This document shows, piece after piece, positions 30,062 to 40,709 of a stretch of DNA of 44,275 nt. Each line of letters starts with the position of its first letter. Position 1 is the stretch's first letter. Below the pieces are notes generated by a model that searched no databases, was not told the DNA's origin, and saw only the letters and a program-made list of their open reading frames with translations. The stretch is from Chrysophaeum taylorii. Lineage: Eukaryota > Sar > Pelagophyceae > Pelagomonadales > Pelagomonadaceae. The position numbers and the translations under genes are program-made. The stretch lies in NCBI GenBank assembly GCA_029834535.1, contig JAQMWT010000275.1, positions 1-44,275 of the forward strand, in the 5' to 3' direction.

Positions 30062-30400
30062 TTAGCCCGACACGGGACGTTTCTCGCCGCGTATACTTGA
30101 TGTCCAGCGACTCATAGTTCCTCCAGAGCCGCAGCCGTCGGGACCACGTTTCTTCGCCAGAATGACCCAGTCTTCTTCTGGATGCATCATCGAACGCTGA
30201 CCCGAAAAAAAACGCTCCAACAAACAACAGTTGTCGTCAAGATATTTCTTATCGAGAGTATTGAAAGAAAGTAGCCCCAATCAATAATCTTGCGTGTTGT
30301 TTGCAGGAGCTGATCGTTCGTTGGCATACCACGAGCGAACTTCCATATAGAATCCGTAATTTTTAAAGCCCGCACCTGGATGATGTCATCACGTACGCCA
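30062..30400 (-). pseudogene. Degenerate minus-strand coding, family unknown
   Basis: Two frames read in sequence. The first is VRALKITDSIWKFARGMPTN, continuing QLLQTTRKIIDWG. After a 1-nt shift near 30270 comes LSFNTLDKKYLDDNCCLLER, continuing MMHPEEDWVILAKKRGPDG. Composition is strongly protein-like on this strand. A preceding stretch (30658 to 30389, RRCVILLNASSSYDDACEQL) may belong to the same gene. No family is recognised. Confidence 0.35.
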
Positions 30401-30899
30401 GGCTATTATTATCCAGCGGTCTTTACGCTCTTCAGACTTACCAAACAGCTGCTCGCAGGCATCGTCGTACGATGAAGAAGCGTTCAGCAGAATCACGCAG
30501 CGTCGTGGTGGTCGAGCTGTGATATTTCTGAGGGAGCTTGCCTGGATCCCCGAATCTCGGTGGAGAAGTCCATATTCACAAGTATTGCGCGTGACAGACG
30601 ACGTGCACAACGTCCGTCCACAAGGACCTGCTCGCTTCTGTCGTAACCGATCTTCCAACTTCGCCGCTTCAAAAATTACGGGACGTGTTGGCCCACGCAG
30701 AGAGTGTGTATCGACACAAACAACGAATCACTCTGAACGGCCCCCACGCAGGCGAGTCCCGTCCCTCGAGGATCCCCGCACGATCTCCCGCGAAAATAAA
30801 ATCCTAGAATTTGTTTGCTGTAAAAAGCGAAAACTAAACGCGCCGACCACTTATCGATAGCTTTGCGTATCGCTGCGTATCGCTTGATACAGATTTCTG

Positions 30900-31546
30900 C
30901 CGGAGAAATGGTACATCATTCCTCGTCGGCGGCGGCGGCGGCGGCTTCGGGTCGGCAATATGTCCGCAAATGGCATCAGGTCTAGTTTAAGACGTTTTTT
31001 TTTTAATCGAGGTTCCCAACATAAAAAACTTGTCGACAACCTCACGCATCGCATCAAGAATCATATCGTGAGTTGTACTCACCATACTATCGTCCTCGAA
31101 GACGACCTGGATCTTCGTGGAGCTTACCTCAGAAAGCGTGAGCGTCCTATCATCAAATCCGAGATGCACGGCCGGTCGAAAGGGGTCATCACAATCTGGC
31201 ATTTTGCTGAATTTTGGAATGAGCGACAGGCGGCTGAAGAGGGCATTCGGAAGATAAGCCAAGTTTATGGCTTCTGCCCGAATTCTCAGAGAGTGGCATA
31301 TAAGTGGCGCGGGCTCGTGAATATAGCGGTCAGTATCCTGACAGATCGCATCTTCGATCGCTGTTCGAAGCTCTCCAAAAACTGGATGACTTTGTTGTCG
31401 ACCGCAGAGAACGCGAGGCCTTTCTCACTAGGACGCACAATCGTGCTATTCAAATTCTGGCAATGACGCTGTCTACTTCTTGCGAAATATTCGTTTCGCG
31501 CATCGTCGTCCGAGATCGCGTCACCGTGCGTACCCATTAAAAACAC
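30900..31546 (-). pseudogene. Degenerate minus-strand coding, family unknown
   Basis: From 31546 (MFLMGTHGDAISDDDARNEY ... FSAVDNKVIQFLESFEQ) the frame stops near 31286. Coding resumes in another frame to 30987 (VHLGFDDRTLTLSEVSS, VVFEDDSMVSTTHDMILDAM, REVVDKFFMLG). It shifts again at a T-run near 30995-31004 into RLKLDLMPFADILP. The T-run break is what a homopolymer indel would give. It could be the upstream half of the gene at 30062-30658. Confidence 0.35.
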
Positions 31547-31978
31547 TGGTGCGCCTCGTGTGAATCGCTATCGAATTGAGCCAAAACACAAGCTGTTCTC
31601 GCCAAAACACAAGCTGTTCTCGCGCAATCTTCCCGCTCTCATCATTTGACGACGACCCGTCGAGTCCCAGTCAACCACGTTAAAGACAGCAAGAAACACA
31701 CCCTTTCGAGATAGAAACTTGTTGTGCACGACGTGGAAGGCTTCTCGCCTGAGATAGCAGTGTCATTCATATTCATTCATTCATTCATTCATTCGGGGTG
31801 AGTCAGAGAAGCTTACACAACATTGCTGGATGCACGACACAACGGGAGACAGTGCTTTGTGAGGAAACAATAAAATCGCTGGCGCTTACCCGCCGTAATC
31901 CCACGTGCTAATACGAAGCTCGCGCTCATTCTGGGACTTGTCCAAAATCTCACTCTCATCATAGCGGTCAACTTTCAA
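31547..31978. other. Intergenic; short duplications and ATTC microsatellite
   Basis: A 22-bp direct duplication with core CAAAACACAAGCTGTTCTCG lies at about 31578-31621. ATTC repeats lie at 31766-31794. No gene is seen. Confidence 0.5.
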
Positions 31979-32180
31979 CGAGCGCAGAAGGGGTTGCAGC
32001 GTGGCGGCTTTTCGCGTCGTTCTCGCAACACTCGTGCGCGAGAATCGCGGCGGTCGAGATATCCATACGACGCGAACGGAGAATTTGGTACGGCTGGGAT
32101 CGAGTTGCCGACGATGAAAAAAAGTTCCTTATCGCCGACGACGCCTTCGGTCGCGATCGTTGTTTGCGCGGCCTCGAGGG
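31979..32180 (+). repeat. 200-bp near-identical dispersed repeat, copy 2
   Basis: Partner of 26372-26574. Here the plus frame IRRERRIWYGWDRVADDEKK stays open beyond the repeat to a TAA at 32338, reading LWVCGGDAPFSNFDDESNFA and AIWLSIFWGPGVRNC, which looks like a real C-terminus. A minus-strand frame (ALEAAQTTIATEGVVGDKEL) is a competing reading. Confidence 0.7.
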
Positions 32181-32445
32181 CCACCTTTGGGTTTGCGGCG
32201 GCGACGCGCCGTTCTCAAACTTTGACGACGAGTCCAACTTTGCGATTTGGTTGTCCATTTTCTGGGGCCCCGGCGTCCGAAACTGTCGAGTGATTGGGAG
32301 CTTCCAACAATTGCTCTTCAGTCGTCAGATCGTATAACCTTCGTGTCCTCGAGGAGCGTCTGCACCTCGTCCATATCATCGACGCTGCCTTCAATTCGTA
32401 TGAACGCCGTACTCCTACAATCCAAGGACCGGGTCGCTGAGTCTT

Positions 32446-32520
32446 GGGATCATGGTTTACGCACGTACCCAGGGATCATAAATAAATTTTGGGTAAAAAC
32501 CCCTACGGCACTACTATAAG
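32446..32520. repeat. MULE left terminal inverted repeat
   Basis: It starts GGGATCATGGTTTAC, then GTACCCAGGGATCATAAA and ATTTTGGGTA. The reverse complement of 35474-35548 aligns with two 4-bp gaps. GGGATCAT occurs twice within each TIR. No 9-bp target duplication is evident in the outer flanks. Confidence 0.7.
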
Positions 32521-32537
32521 AAGTGTCAATCTTCGGA

Positions 32538-35353
32538 TCAAGTGTTGCTACGTGGCTGCAACCCTGCCCTGACTCGTCGCTTGAAACCGCTCTTAGAGGG
32601 ACGCGCACGGTGTCGTGGCGGTGCGGGTGCTTGAAGCTTTTGGTGTGGCGTGTGGGCACGCGCGCGCACAGGGGTGGTGGGGGGTGGGGTGGCAGCCGAG
32701 GAGCCTGAAATGGCAGCGCGCTTAGTTGCGGCCGCGATGTCCCGCGATGATGTCGAGCAGGCTTCTTCGCGCTCGACGGCGCCTCTCCGCCGTGCGCTTC
32801 TTTTGGCACCGCGACCACGGCCGCGCTTGCGGAAGGGTAGAGGATAATCGTGTTTTCCCGCCGGGACTTGAGCGTGCTTGAGGCGGATTGCGAGAGCGAG
32901 AACGTGCTTGCACTTGTAATAACAGTGCCTCAGGAGTTGCACGGCAGCTAGCTGCACGAGTGTAGAACGCGTGTATGCGATTGATGTTCCCCGGGTCCAG
33001 CCTTTTTGAGGACGTGGGCCGCCCCGACGATGCTCAGAGCCTCGTGTCCAGGGACTTCCCGTCCAGGGTGGTGCGACACAAGCCGCCGTTTTCTGCGACG
33101 AAAGTCACGAGAAATCGAAAAGTCTGCTCGCTCTTGGTCGCCTCGACAGAAAAAATGCCCCCCTTGACTGCTGCTTCGTGTCCGGCGGACACGAGAGTAT
33201 AAGACGAAGGAGTCGGACTTGACTTTCTTGAGGAAGTCGCCATCACGAGCTTTTGCCAGCGTGTGAATGTACGTACTCCTGCGCCTCCTTCTTCCAATCC
33301 CTGCCGTTGTTCTATCTGCGGGTGCTGAGCAAAAAAATAGCCATCGTTTTGGCTCCTCCGAGTCTCGAGGTACCGGACGATGCTTCTCCAGAGGCTGGAA
33401 CCTACTACGCCGACGACCTCGCGGGCAGTGCCATCCTCCTTGATGATGAGGTTGTTGCAGGATTCGTTGTTGCCGTTGTTGTGTGTTGTCGCGCGGCGTA
33501 CCGGGAGCGCATCCGTTCTGGTTGATCCAGCCGGCAATTTTTTTCTCATACTTCGCCAGACCGTGACTCGACGAGCACCAGAGACTTGGATGTGAATGCG
33601 GGGCACTTCTCGGTCCACTCGTCCGCGAAGCGACGACGCAGGAGTACCTTGTCGAGACAGACCGCCGCCGATCGTGACGACGACGACGACGACGCTAATT
33701 TGCTCAAGCTGGGCCTTCATTGACCTGCAGAGTTCATGAAGGACATGGCACCCCAATTCGCACCTATGCCCCCGCTTGGTCTTGTCGAAGAGGCTCCGTT
33801 TCTTGTTGTTGGCCCTGGTCGTGTGTACAAAGCAATTGAGCAAGTCGACGGCGCCAAGGCCGAAGTGGTCGACGACGACGCCATTCTGGATCTCGTCAGC
33901 GTTGTCGGCCATAGAGTCGGAAGCAGTGGGTGCTGGGGAAGTTACGAGGCCTGCGGCCATACTCGCCGCAACACCCGCCTCCCCGGGTAACAACACCCAG
34001 CTCCGCAAGCCGTAATTGTCCATGTTCTCGGTGAAGGCGAGGGTGAAGGTCAGTATGTGGTAGATCTGGTCGATGTCGACAGTCCCGGTGTTGATGATAG
34101 GGTAGCCCTCGGCATTGATTCGACGAGTGCCGTGTCGGTGCACGCGAGGTTTTGCCGACAGAGAGGTTATGGCGGCGTTGCCGACATTCAAGAGGAGATT
34201 CTTGGTGCTGACGACGACGACGATGCGGGCATCCGAGTCGCCGATCTCCAGGGTGCGATGCAAAAGAATAATTGGGTCATGGTCGCCGATCATGTCGAGC
34301 ATGCCCACGAGGGCGCCGAGGTCACGACCGTCAACCATCTCTTGTCCGTGTACGCGAACACGTCGCCCACTGACAGGCTACTGAAGTGTAGCTTGATGCG
34401 CATACGGCGGACGAAGCTCATCAGCTGCCTCCGATTCTTGTTGCCCTTGTGCAACTCGAACTGGTTCTTATAAGTAAAGCCGGTGTCCACCAGCCACTGG
34501 CGGATGGGTATGGCGCGGGGTTTGGGGTCGGCAGCGAAGCGCGCGCCAGGATACTGCCCTCGAGCAGTCGCGGGAGACCTCGACATTGCTTGCCGGGTGT
34601 CGCCGAGGTCGCTGGCGTGGTTCTGGTGCTCGCCGCTGAAGTAGAGCTCAACCTGACCGGCAGCGATGATTGGTAAACGAGCTTTGCCTTGGCCGGGCAG
34701 CACGGCTTGTTCTTGCGGAAGTCGCAGGCCAGGTATAGCGTCACCTTGCTATGATCTGCACTGAGAGAGCGGTGGTCCGCGCGACTCCCCACCTCAAATG
34801 GTTCAAAGAACGCGCCTTGAATTCGTTCTTAATGGACAAGGGTCGCTCGCCCGTCTCGTACTTGCGGTGTGGCTCTTGGTAGCGCTGAGCTTGTAATCAC
34901 CAGCGGCGGCGACTACTGCGAGCTCATACTTACCACCTGCTACTGAGCATCGCGGCTTGCGGAGCGAGCCGTCCATGTTGTGGCGGGCCTTGGTGGTCGA
35001 GGCTTCGGACAGGGGCTCGATCTCGTCGTCATCCTCGACCTCCTCGTCGTCGTCCACAAAGCCGAGGCGCCGCGCAGAGTGCGTTCATCTCGCTCTCGTT
35101 ACTTGCATCGAGCGTCTCCCCGCGGCGGCTGTGCTGCTGTGGCCGGGGGTTTGGAGTCGTTTGGCTGGATGGTTCGCGCGCTTTGCTCCTTGCGGTGCAC
35201 CTCGACTCCAACGATGATAGATCCCAGCCGCTTCGCAATACCTGCAAGGCCACCCTTCCTCATCTCCTTGCTGAAATCATCGCACGCCTCGCGCGCCATG
35301 ATTCTCGAGCACGCTGGACGTTCCGTCGCACTCGTTCCCAGTGAGGATCGCAT
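32538..35353 (-). pseudogene. MULE transposase: FLYWCH-like finger, DDE core, SWIM-like remnant
   Basis: In order on the minus strand: an N-terminal part (MAREACDDFSKEMRKGGLAG, 35297 down); an acidic stretch (MDDDEEVEDDDEIEPL, 35057); a FLYWCH-like finger with CDFRKNKPCCPAK followed by FSGEHQNH (about 34735-34610, across a frame change); and the core in a 434-codon frame from 34338. Core landmarks are INAEGYPIINTGTVD (residues 74-88), ADNADEI (144-150), CFVHTTRAN (169-177) and HNNGNNESCNNLIIKEDGT (285-303). After another shift comes CYYKCKHVLALAI (about 32924-32886), the last half of a SWIM finger, and an Arg-rich tail to 32538. The usual first catalytic Asp (DATYK/DGTYK) appears as H-G-T-R (about residues 69-72). 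At least four frame changes occur; some might be short introns (a GTAAGT lies at about 34945). Confidence 0.75.
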
Positions 35354-35473
35354 CGCATCTTATCTTATCTTATCTTCAAAGCAGCGGCAAATATCTCGTT
35401 GAGTGGTCGCAGCGGTCGCTCCGCCATGTGCTGATTTTTTTAGTCGTGTGCCTCAGGAGTGACGTCACGAGTT

Positions 35474-35548
35474 CAAGGCTGCTTCTCATAGCGCCATAGA
35501 GGGGGGTACCCAAAATTTATGATCCCTGGGTACGTAAACCATGATCCC
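35474..35548. repeat. MULE right terminal inverted repeat
   Basis: It ends CCATGATCCC at 35548 and is the partner of the left TIR at 32446. Inner similarity continues weakly (CTATGGCGCTATGAGAAG versus CTACGGCACTACTATAAGAAG). Confidence 0.7.
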
Positions 35549-35661
35549 CCAACGGAATTCCCGTGAAGTTTGCCGACGTTGAGCATCATCAGGTCCAAGA
35601 GCGTGGGGATCCGATCCTAGAGGTTTTGGGGAAATTTCTCTCTCTCCGAGAGTCCGTCCCT

Positions 35662-35769
35662 CGTCCCTCGCCTCTGCCCCACAACTGCGTGATTTTCCTC
35701 TGTGATTCCGTACGGGCTCCTGCCGGTCCGGCCTGGCTCCCATGCTCGGGAGAAGTCTGAAGTTAGTTT
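35662..35769 (+). mobile_element. Short 3'-end fragment of LINE-2
   Basis: CCTCGCCTCTGCCCCA, GCCTGGCTCCCATGC and GAAGTTAGTTTC match the reverse complement of about 27070-27185. The TTAG tail is reduced to one unit, followed by a TC-rich run (about 35770-35790). Confidence 0.75.
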
Positions 35770-35954
35770 CTTTCTCTCTCTCTCTCTCTTTCCGAGAGGG
35801 TCGGTCTTTAGGAAATTATTTCTTAGGCCAATCGATGCTGCGAGCGTACTGGACCCACTTCACGAAGACGCGTTCGAATTCCACATTGAAGTGCCCCCTC
35901 CGATTCCCCAGGTTGCTGCTGCTGCTTCTAGGGTTGTTCAGCCCAGCAGTCGGG

Positions 35955-37770
35955 GGGCGCGAGAGCGGCGCTTTTGGTTTTGCGAAAATAATGCTTTTAG
36001 AAACGACAGCTAAGGTAGTGCAGCTACGCAGAATCTATCTACCGTGGCGTTACACGCGCGGCACGGGCACCCCCCACCACGACCGCCCGCCCGCCTTAAA
36101 GAAGGAGATCCATCCTAAGACAGCGCGGCGATACGCGCAAGGAGAGCGGGCAGCGACGCGCGGCCTCGAGAGCAGATTTTTTACCCACGGCTTGGCGTGC
36201 TTAAAATGGGCCCATTCTCGTACCTTCCATCGTTTGTAGAAGTGGTGTTGCCGTGGTCGTGCGTCATTCTTCAACAACAAGCGGACACCAGACTTATCAC
36301 ATGGTCTGCGCGAGACGGATCACCCCATTCTACATCCCAAAATCTCTCCGAGAGGAGAAGAGAGGGAGCGCGTCTTGGATAATAATCGACTCGGGGTCGA
36401 GCGAAAACGCGAAACTCGAGAAATTGCGAGAGGCAACGCTCCTCCTGGAGGGAGCACCCAAAGATTGATTGTAGTCCCACACTTGTGCGGGACCGTACAG
36501 GACCACGTTCAGGAGTTCCTCAGCGTACCCGATCCGGAGTTCAATAGCTGTCCAGCTTGGACGTGGGAAAAGCGGCATCGCGAACACGTGCGCATGCATA
36601 AACAACTCGCACGACCGTAAGTGACCACCTCCTTATCCTCCTCGTGCATCTCGACAACCCCGTACGAGAATTGAAGTCGGCAAATAATACAAAAGCTGCG
36701 GCGCGAAGGGATGTCAAGACGTCGTCAGCCTCGCTCCGGAAGATCGCTGACACCACCCCCCCCGTAATTCTAATTCTAATACGAGTCTCAAATATGACAA
36801 GTTTGATGTGATTGTTCGAAATTTGATCACGCCTAATCGAATTCGGTTTGATCACAAAAGAGATGCAAGTCTTGTCACTAATATGCAAGTTTGATTACTG
36901 GAATTGAAGAAGTTTGATGAGTCGCAAGTGTGTGAGTCGCAAAGTTTGATCAACTATATATTACAAGAAGTTTGGTCACAAAGCCTCCTCCAAGTGTGAT
37001 CATACAGACATGCGAATGAGTACTCGCAGAACAATATCAACGAACGAGGCCCGCGGAAGACAGACAGCGCTGATACCGCGCTGTTTTTTTTTTTTCCGCC
37101 CAAGATTATTATTCGGATGCACCTTATTATTAGTTCGATGTTTATGACAGACTACTGCGAACGATCCCGGTTCGTCGTTTCGTGCCTTTAGCGGATGACA
37201 TTGTTGCAGATGTCTATCAAACGCACGTCCCGAGAAGAGCCGCCGCCCGACTTGCCCTCCATCATAAAAAAACCCTTGATGAGGACCGGCACGGCCTCGC
37301 GGAAGTGCTTCGCACGATAGCTGGATCTCTGTCGTCGGCACGACGTAGGTTCCGAGAGCAGGCGTGCCTTTCAGCGTGCGTAACGATATTGTCTAAGTCT
37401 CGCAGCACGCACAGAGAAAGCTGCAGCCTTTGGTTGAGCAAAGAAGTGGAGCCTCGTGTTTGTTTGTTTGTTTGTTTGTTTGTTTGTTTTCACGCTCTGA
37501 GCTGCGACGCAACGTTTTACGCGGCGATCTCTCTCTCATAGTCGTTTACCACCTTCGTCAGGACACGCTTAGACTTCTTGTTTTCTTTATCGGGGTGTCG
37601 TGGTCAAAACCGACGTCGTGAGAAAAAGCTTGATCAGGGCGGCGGCGGGCCTTGTTTGTTTTTTTTTTCTCAGCGACGAACCGGATGTGTTCGGTCTCTC
37701 TAATAGTACAAGTTTAGTCAACCAAGATACGGATTGACCAAACTCATATGGTGGTTGGAAACTTGACTTA
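35955..37770 (+). repeat. Segmental repeat, copy B (lacks the LTR element)
   Basis: Collinear with 9110-10159 plus 17235-18180, with the junction at GTCAC (about 36971). The right end extends into the 40-bp block at 37705-37744 that is also at 1166-1205, then CATATGGTGGTTGG. Broken coding pieces are VQDHVQEFLSVPDPEF (about 36500) and HHKKTLDEDRHGLAEVLRTI (about 37260). A GTTT microsatellite lies at about 37458-37488. It is probably an old DNA transposon or its remains; no transposase is recognised and no terminal inverted repeats were confirmed. Confidence 0.7.
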
Positions 37771-37816
37771 TTCTACCACAAACTTGATCGATAACACTTA
37801 CCCCCGTATAATAAAG

Positions 37817-38878
37817 ATGCGGCGGCGCCTCGCCCGCGCTTCTTGGGTTGGTGACGCGCAGGAAGTGCGGCGGCTGGTGTGTCGCGGTTCTGATGTGAAT
37901 GTTGTCCACGATAAGGGCGGGCCGGCATTGTTTTTGGCGAGTTTCGCCGGCCATGTCGGCGTGGCGCGCGTCTTGCTGACCCACGGCGCGGATGTGAACT
38001 GTGCGGCGGCAAAAAACGGCGTCTCGGCTCTAGACGCCGCGATAGAAAACGATCACCTCGACATGGTTAGCTTGCTCCTCGAGCACGGCGCCGACTTGAA
38101 CCGACCCCCGAAGGCCGTCGCGCCTCTTCAACTGGCGAGTTACGCGAACAGGGTCAGAGTGGTACGGTTGCTCCTGGAGCGCGGGGCAAACGTCAACCAA
38201 ACCGGTGCCGAGGGAATCTCGGCGCTCAACGTCACGAGCGTCGCGGGCCACGTCGACGTGGCGACCCTGCTGCTCGAGTACGGGGCCAACGTCAACGAAA
38301 GAGACGAGTACGGAGTGTCGCCTTTGATCGCCGCGAGCAAGGACGGCCACGTCCGAATGGTACGTCTGCTGCTCGAGTATCAGGCTGACGTCAACCAGAC
38401 GAATACTCGCGACGACGTCTCGCCGCTTGGCGTCGCGAGCCAGAACGGTCACGCAGCCGTGGTAAAAGTGCTTCTGGAAAACGGCGCGCGTATCGACAAC
38501 GGAAAATCGCCGCTGTACGCCGCGTGCGAGAACGGCCACGTTTCCGTTGTTAGGATGTTGCTTTCGCGAGGCGCAAACGTCGATCTGCCCATCTATACTC
38601 ATGGAATATATGGTGCGACGCCGTTAGCCGTGGCGAGTTCGGCGGGCCACGTCGAGGTCGTGCGGTTGCTGATTCAAACTTGTGACGCGAACCGTTTGGT
38701 CTTGGATGGCGTGACGGCGGTCGACGTGGCGCGCGAGCACGGCCACGCCGCCGTCGTCCGGCTCCTCGCGCCCACCATCCTCGATAAGCTCCTCGCTCAA
38801 AGATCTGATGACCTCCTCGTGTTTCGCGAAGAATACCGAACCACCAAGAATTGTCCACGCTGCAGTCGACGAGGATAA
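37817..38878 (+). CDS. Ankyrin-repeat protein
   Basis: From ATG 37817 the protein has 353 residues (an ATG at 37748 in frame would add 23 poorly conserved residues read from repeat DNA, so the later start is preferred). It is almost entirely ankyrin repeats, about nine to ten units, with the usual helix-turn-helix signatures such as GHVGVARVLLTHGADVN, GHVDVATLLLEYGANVN and GHVRMVRLLLEYQADVN. One short unit is seen near residue 225 (ENGARIDNGKSPLYAACENG). It ends in a short tail with CPRC. Ankyrin solenoids mediate protein-protein contacts; the partner is unknown. The frame is unbroken, contrasting with its neighbours. The start lies directly after repeat copy B, and TATAATAAAG at 37807-37816 immediately precedes the ATG. 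Confidence 0.85.
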   Translation: MRRRLARASWVGDAQEVRRLVCRGSDVNVVHDKGGPALFLASFAGHVGVARVLLTHGADVNCAAAKNGVSALDAAIENDHLDMVSLLLEHGADLNRPPKAVAPLQLASYANRVRVVRLLLERGANVNQTGAEGISALNVTSVAGHVDVATLLLEYGANVNERDEYGVSPLIAASKDGHVRMVRLLLEYQADVNQTNTRDDVSPLGVASQNGHAAVVKVLLENGARIDNGKSPLYAACENGHVSVVRMLLSRGANVDLPIYTHGIYGATPLAVASSAGHVEVVRLLIQTCDANRLVLDGVTAVDVAREHGHAAVVRLLAPTILDKLLAQRSDDLLVFREEYRTTKNCPRCSRRG

Positions 38879-39696
38879 AGTTAAGTATGTGCTGCTCAAT
38901 CTTTATAATGCGCTCATCGCACAACTTTCGAACGGACTAACAAAGTGTGCCTTCCTCTTTGTGCTGTGAGGAGTCGCGCATCTTCGCTCCTTCAGTGCAC
39001 CTAACCCTTTTATAGTGACCCTTACCCTTTACTCGTGACCCTAGACCCTTCTTCTCTCCGAACGGTGTCCACGTGCACACCTCTAGGCCAATCACTCCCT
39101 CTCTCTCTCTCTCTCGCGACGGGGTTTTGAAGGTTATTATTACAGGCGGCAGTAATTGCATTTTTTTTGTCGGGGACGTAGCGCACAGCCCTCGACACCA
39201 GCGAGCGACGCGACCAAAGACGGCCCAGTCCCCCCGAATACTCTGGTCTGTAAGAGTCTCGGCGGACCCGGGGTCCGAAACCCCAAAAATAACGCGGCAT
39301 GTGAATGGCCACGCATAAAAAAATGAGAAAGAGACGCAGTTAGAGCTCGAAAGAGGTCCGGTGGGAGTAAGGAAGTCGCACCGCGAAAGTCGATGTGCTC
39401 GGCCTTGGTCGGCAACCGCGGGCCCGTCATCGTCAGCGGCCGCCTCACGCACTTCACTCCTCTCGCAGGGTCGCTTCTTCCCTTCAGATCGGTTGCGCTA
39501 TTGTCGTCGCAATGGGTGAGGCGGCATCGCAAGCCTCGACACCGATCAGAAGGCCCTCACACTTGCATCGACTAGAGTTGGTTGGGATCGCTCCTCCGCG
39601 CGCTGGCGCTTGGCCTAATGGGCTTCTCTTCCCCAGAATGTTCGGGTCGAGAGGACTCGACGACAGCCTGGGCTTGCTCCTCCTCGAGCTTGGTAG
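38879..39696. other. No confident gene
   Basis: Open frames on both strands are short and lack motifs. A TC run lies at about 39098-39114. A plus frame from ATG 39510 (MGEAASQASTPIRRPSHLHR) might be an upstream exon of the following gene. Confidence 0.3.
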
Positions 39697-40353
39697 CCTT
39701 CGCAACGCCCTGTGGTCGGGTCGAAAAATCTCGGGCTTCTCCGGCGACTGCTCCCGACGCAGCTCGACAAGCCCATCATCATCGAGCTGCCGCCGCGAGA
39801 TTTGAATCCTCCCCGACAGTATTCCACTGGTGCTGCTTCTTGGCAGCAACGGCGTCTCGCGGCCTTGTCGAAGGACCGCCGTTTATCCATCCTCCTTCGG
39901 CGCTTTTTTTCCCCGATTTTTCGCGCCTCGAGTGGACGACGGCCGCTCGTCGCCGACATTCAAACGAGGGTGAAAAAATTATTGGTGCAAAAATTATTTT
40001 TCGTGGCCAGCCGCCTCTACGATTACTGCTGGAGACCGACCAGACAAAAAGGACGTGCCTCCCTCCGTTCGCAACAAGTTCAAAAGGCCACATCCGCGAC
40101 ACGTCCGCATCTGACCCGCGCGTCCGCGTCTGCTACGGACCTGCGTCCGCAGCCGTATCCGCTGTGGTCTAACCGCACTCGTTGGGACGTCCGTGCCTGC
40201 CGTCTAGCTGCGTATGTCGACGTCCAAAGCACACCTGCGCCTGCGCCTGCGGCTGCTCCGAGTCTGCAGGGGAAAAGAGGCAAGATGGAATTTATGTTGT
40301 GCCATGAAGAAACGCGTCCAATTACGCGTAACTGTGCCCTCGCCCGTTTTTGA
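39697..40353 (+). CDS. Possible exon of an unknown basic protein
   Basis: The frame is open after an acceptor-like TTGGTAG and reads LLRRLLPTQLDKPIIIELPP, then PRQYSTGAASWQQRRLAALS, LSILLRRFFSPIF and VKKLLVQKLFFVASRLYDYC. The last third runs into TCCGC-type repeats (about 40085-40160) and is probably not coding. No family is recognised; an overlapping plus frame and a minus frame compete. Confidence 0.35.
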   Translation, partial: PSQRPVVGSKNLGLLRRLLPTQLDKPIIIELPPRDLNPPRQYSTGAASWQQRRLAALSKDRRLSILLRRFFSPIFRASSGRRPLVADIQTRVKKLLVQKLFFVASRLYDYCWRPTRQKGRASLRSQQVQKATSATRPHLTRASASATDLRPQPYPLWSNRTRWDVRACRLAAYVDVQSTPAPAPAAAPSLQGKRGKMEFMLCHEETRPITRNCALARF

Positions 40354-40709
40354 TCGGAAGTGTGTTTACGTGCATCATAGTGCGCGATCGTGAAGCCCGC
40401 CGGGACCCGGGCGGGATGGGGAGCCGTGAAAGGGGCTCGACGGTATTGGGCTTGCGGCTCAAGGCTGCGAGATGGACAACACGCAACAGGCGGTGCGAAC
40501 AGGAAGGAGGCGGCGACAAGGGCAAGAGCTGCCGACGAGAAGATGGCGTAGAACACACGGGAGCTGGTGGTATTCGTGCGAGGTAGAAGAGGCCGCAGGA
40601 AACGGGCGTCATAAGAGGGAGGCGGCGAAAAGAAATAGAAGGGCGTCATCTATCTATCAAGGGTAGAGCGCCCAGCGGAGGTGCGAGGACTACATGCGAT
40701 CAAGTGTTT

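Larger units (their letters stand above)
32446..35548 (-). mobile_element. Mutator-like (MULE) DNA transposon, 3.1 kb
   Basis: Terminal inverted repeats of about 75 bp bracket a single minus-strand transposase gene that fills the interior from 35353 to 32538. Family knowledge: autonomous MULEs have TIRs and a DDE transposase with an N-terminal zinc finger and C-terminal SWIM domain, all of which are visible here. The gene is broken in several places, so this copy is probably inactive. A missing target duplication is compatible with age. Confidence 0.75.
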
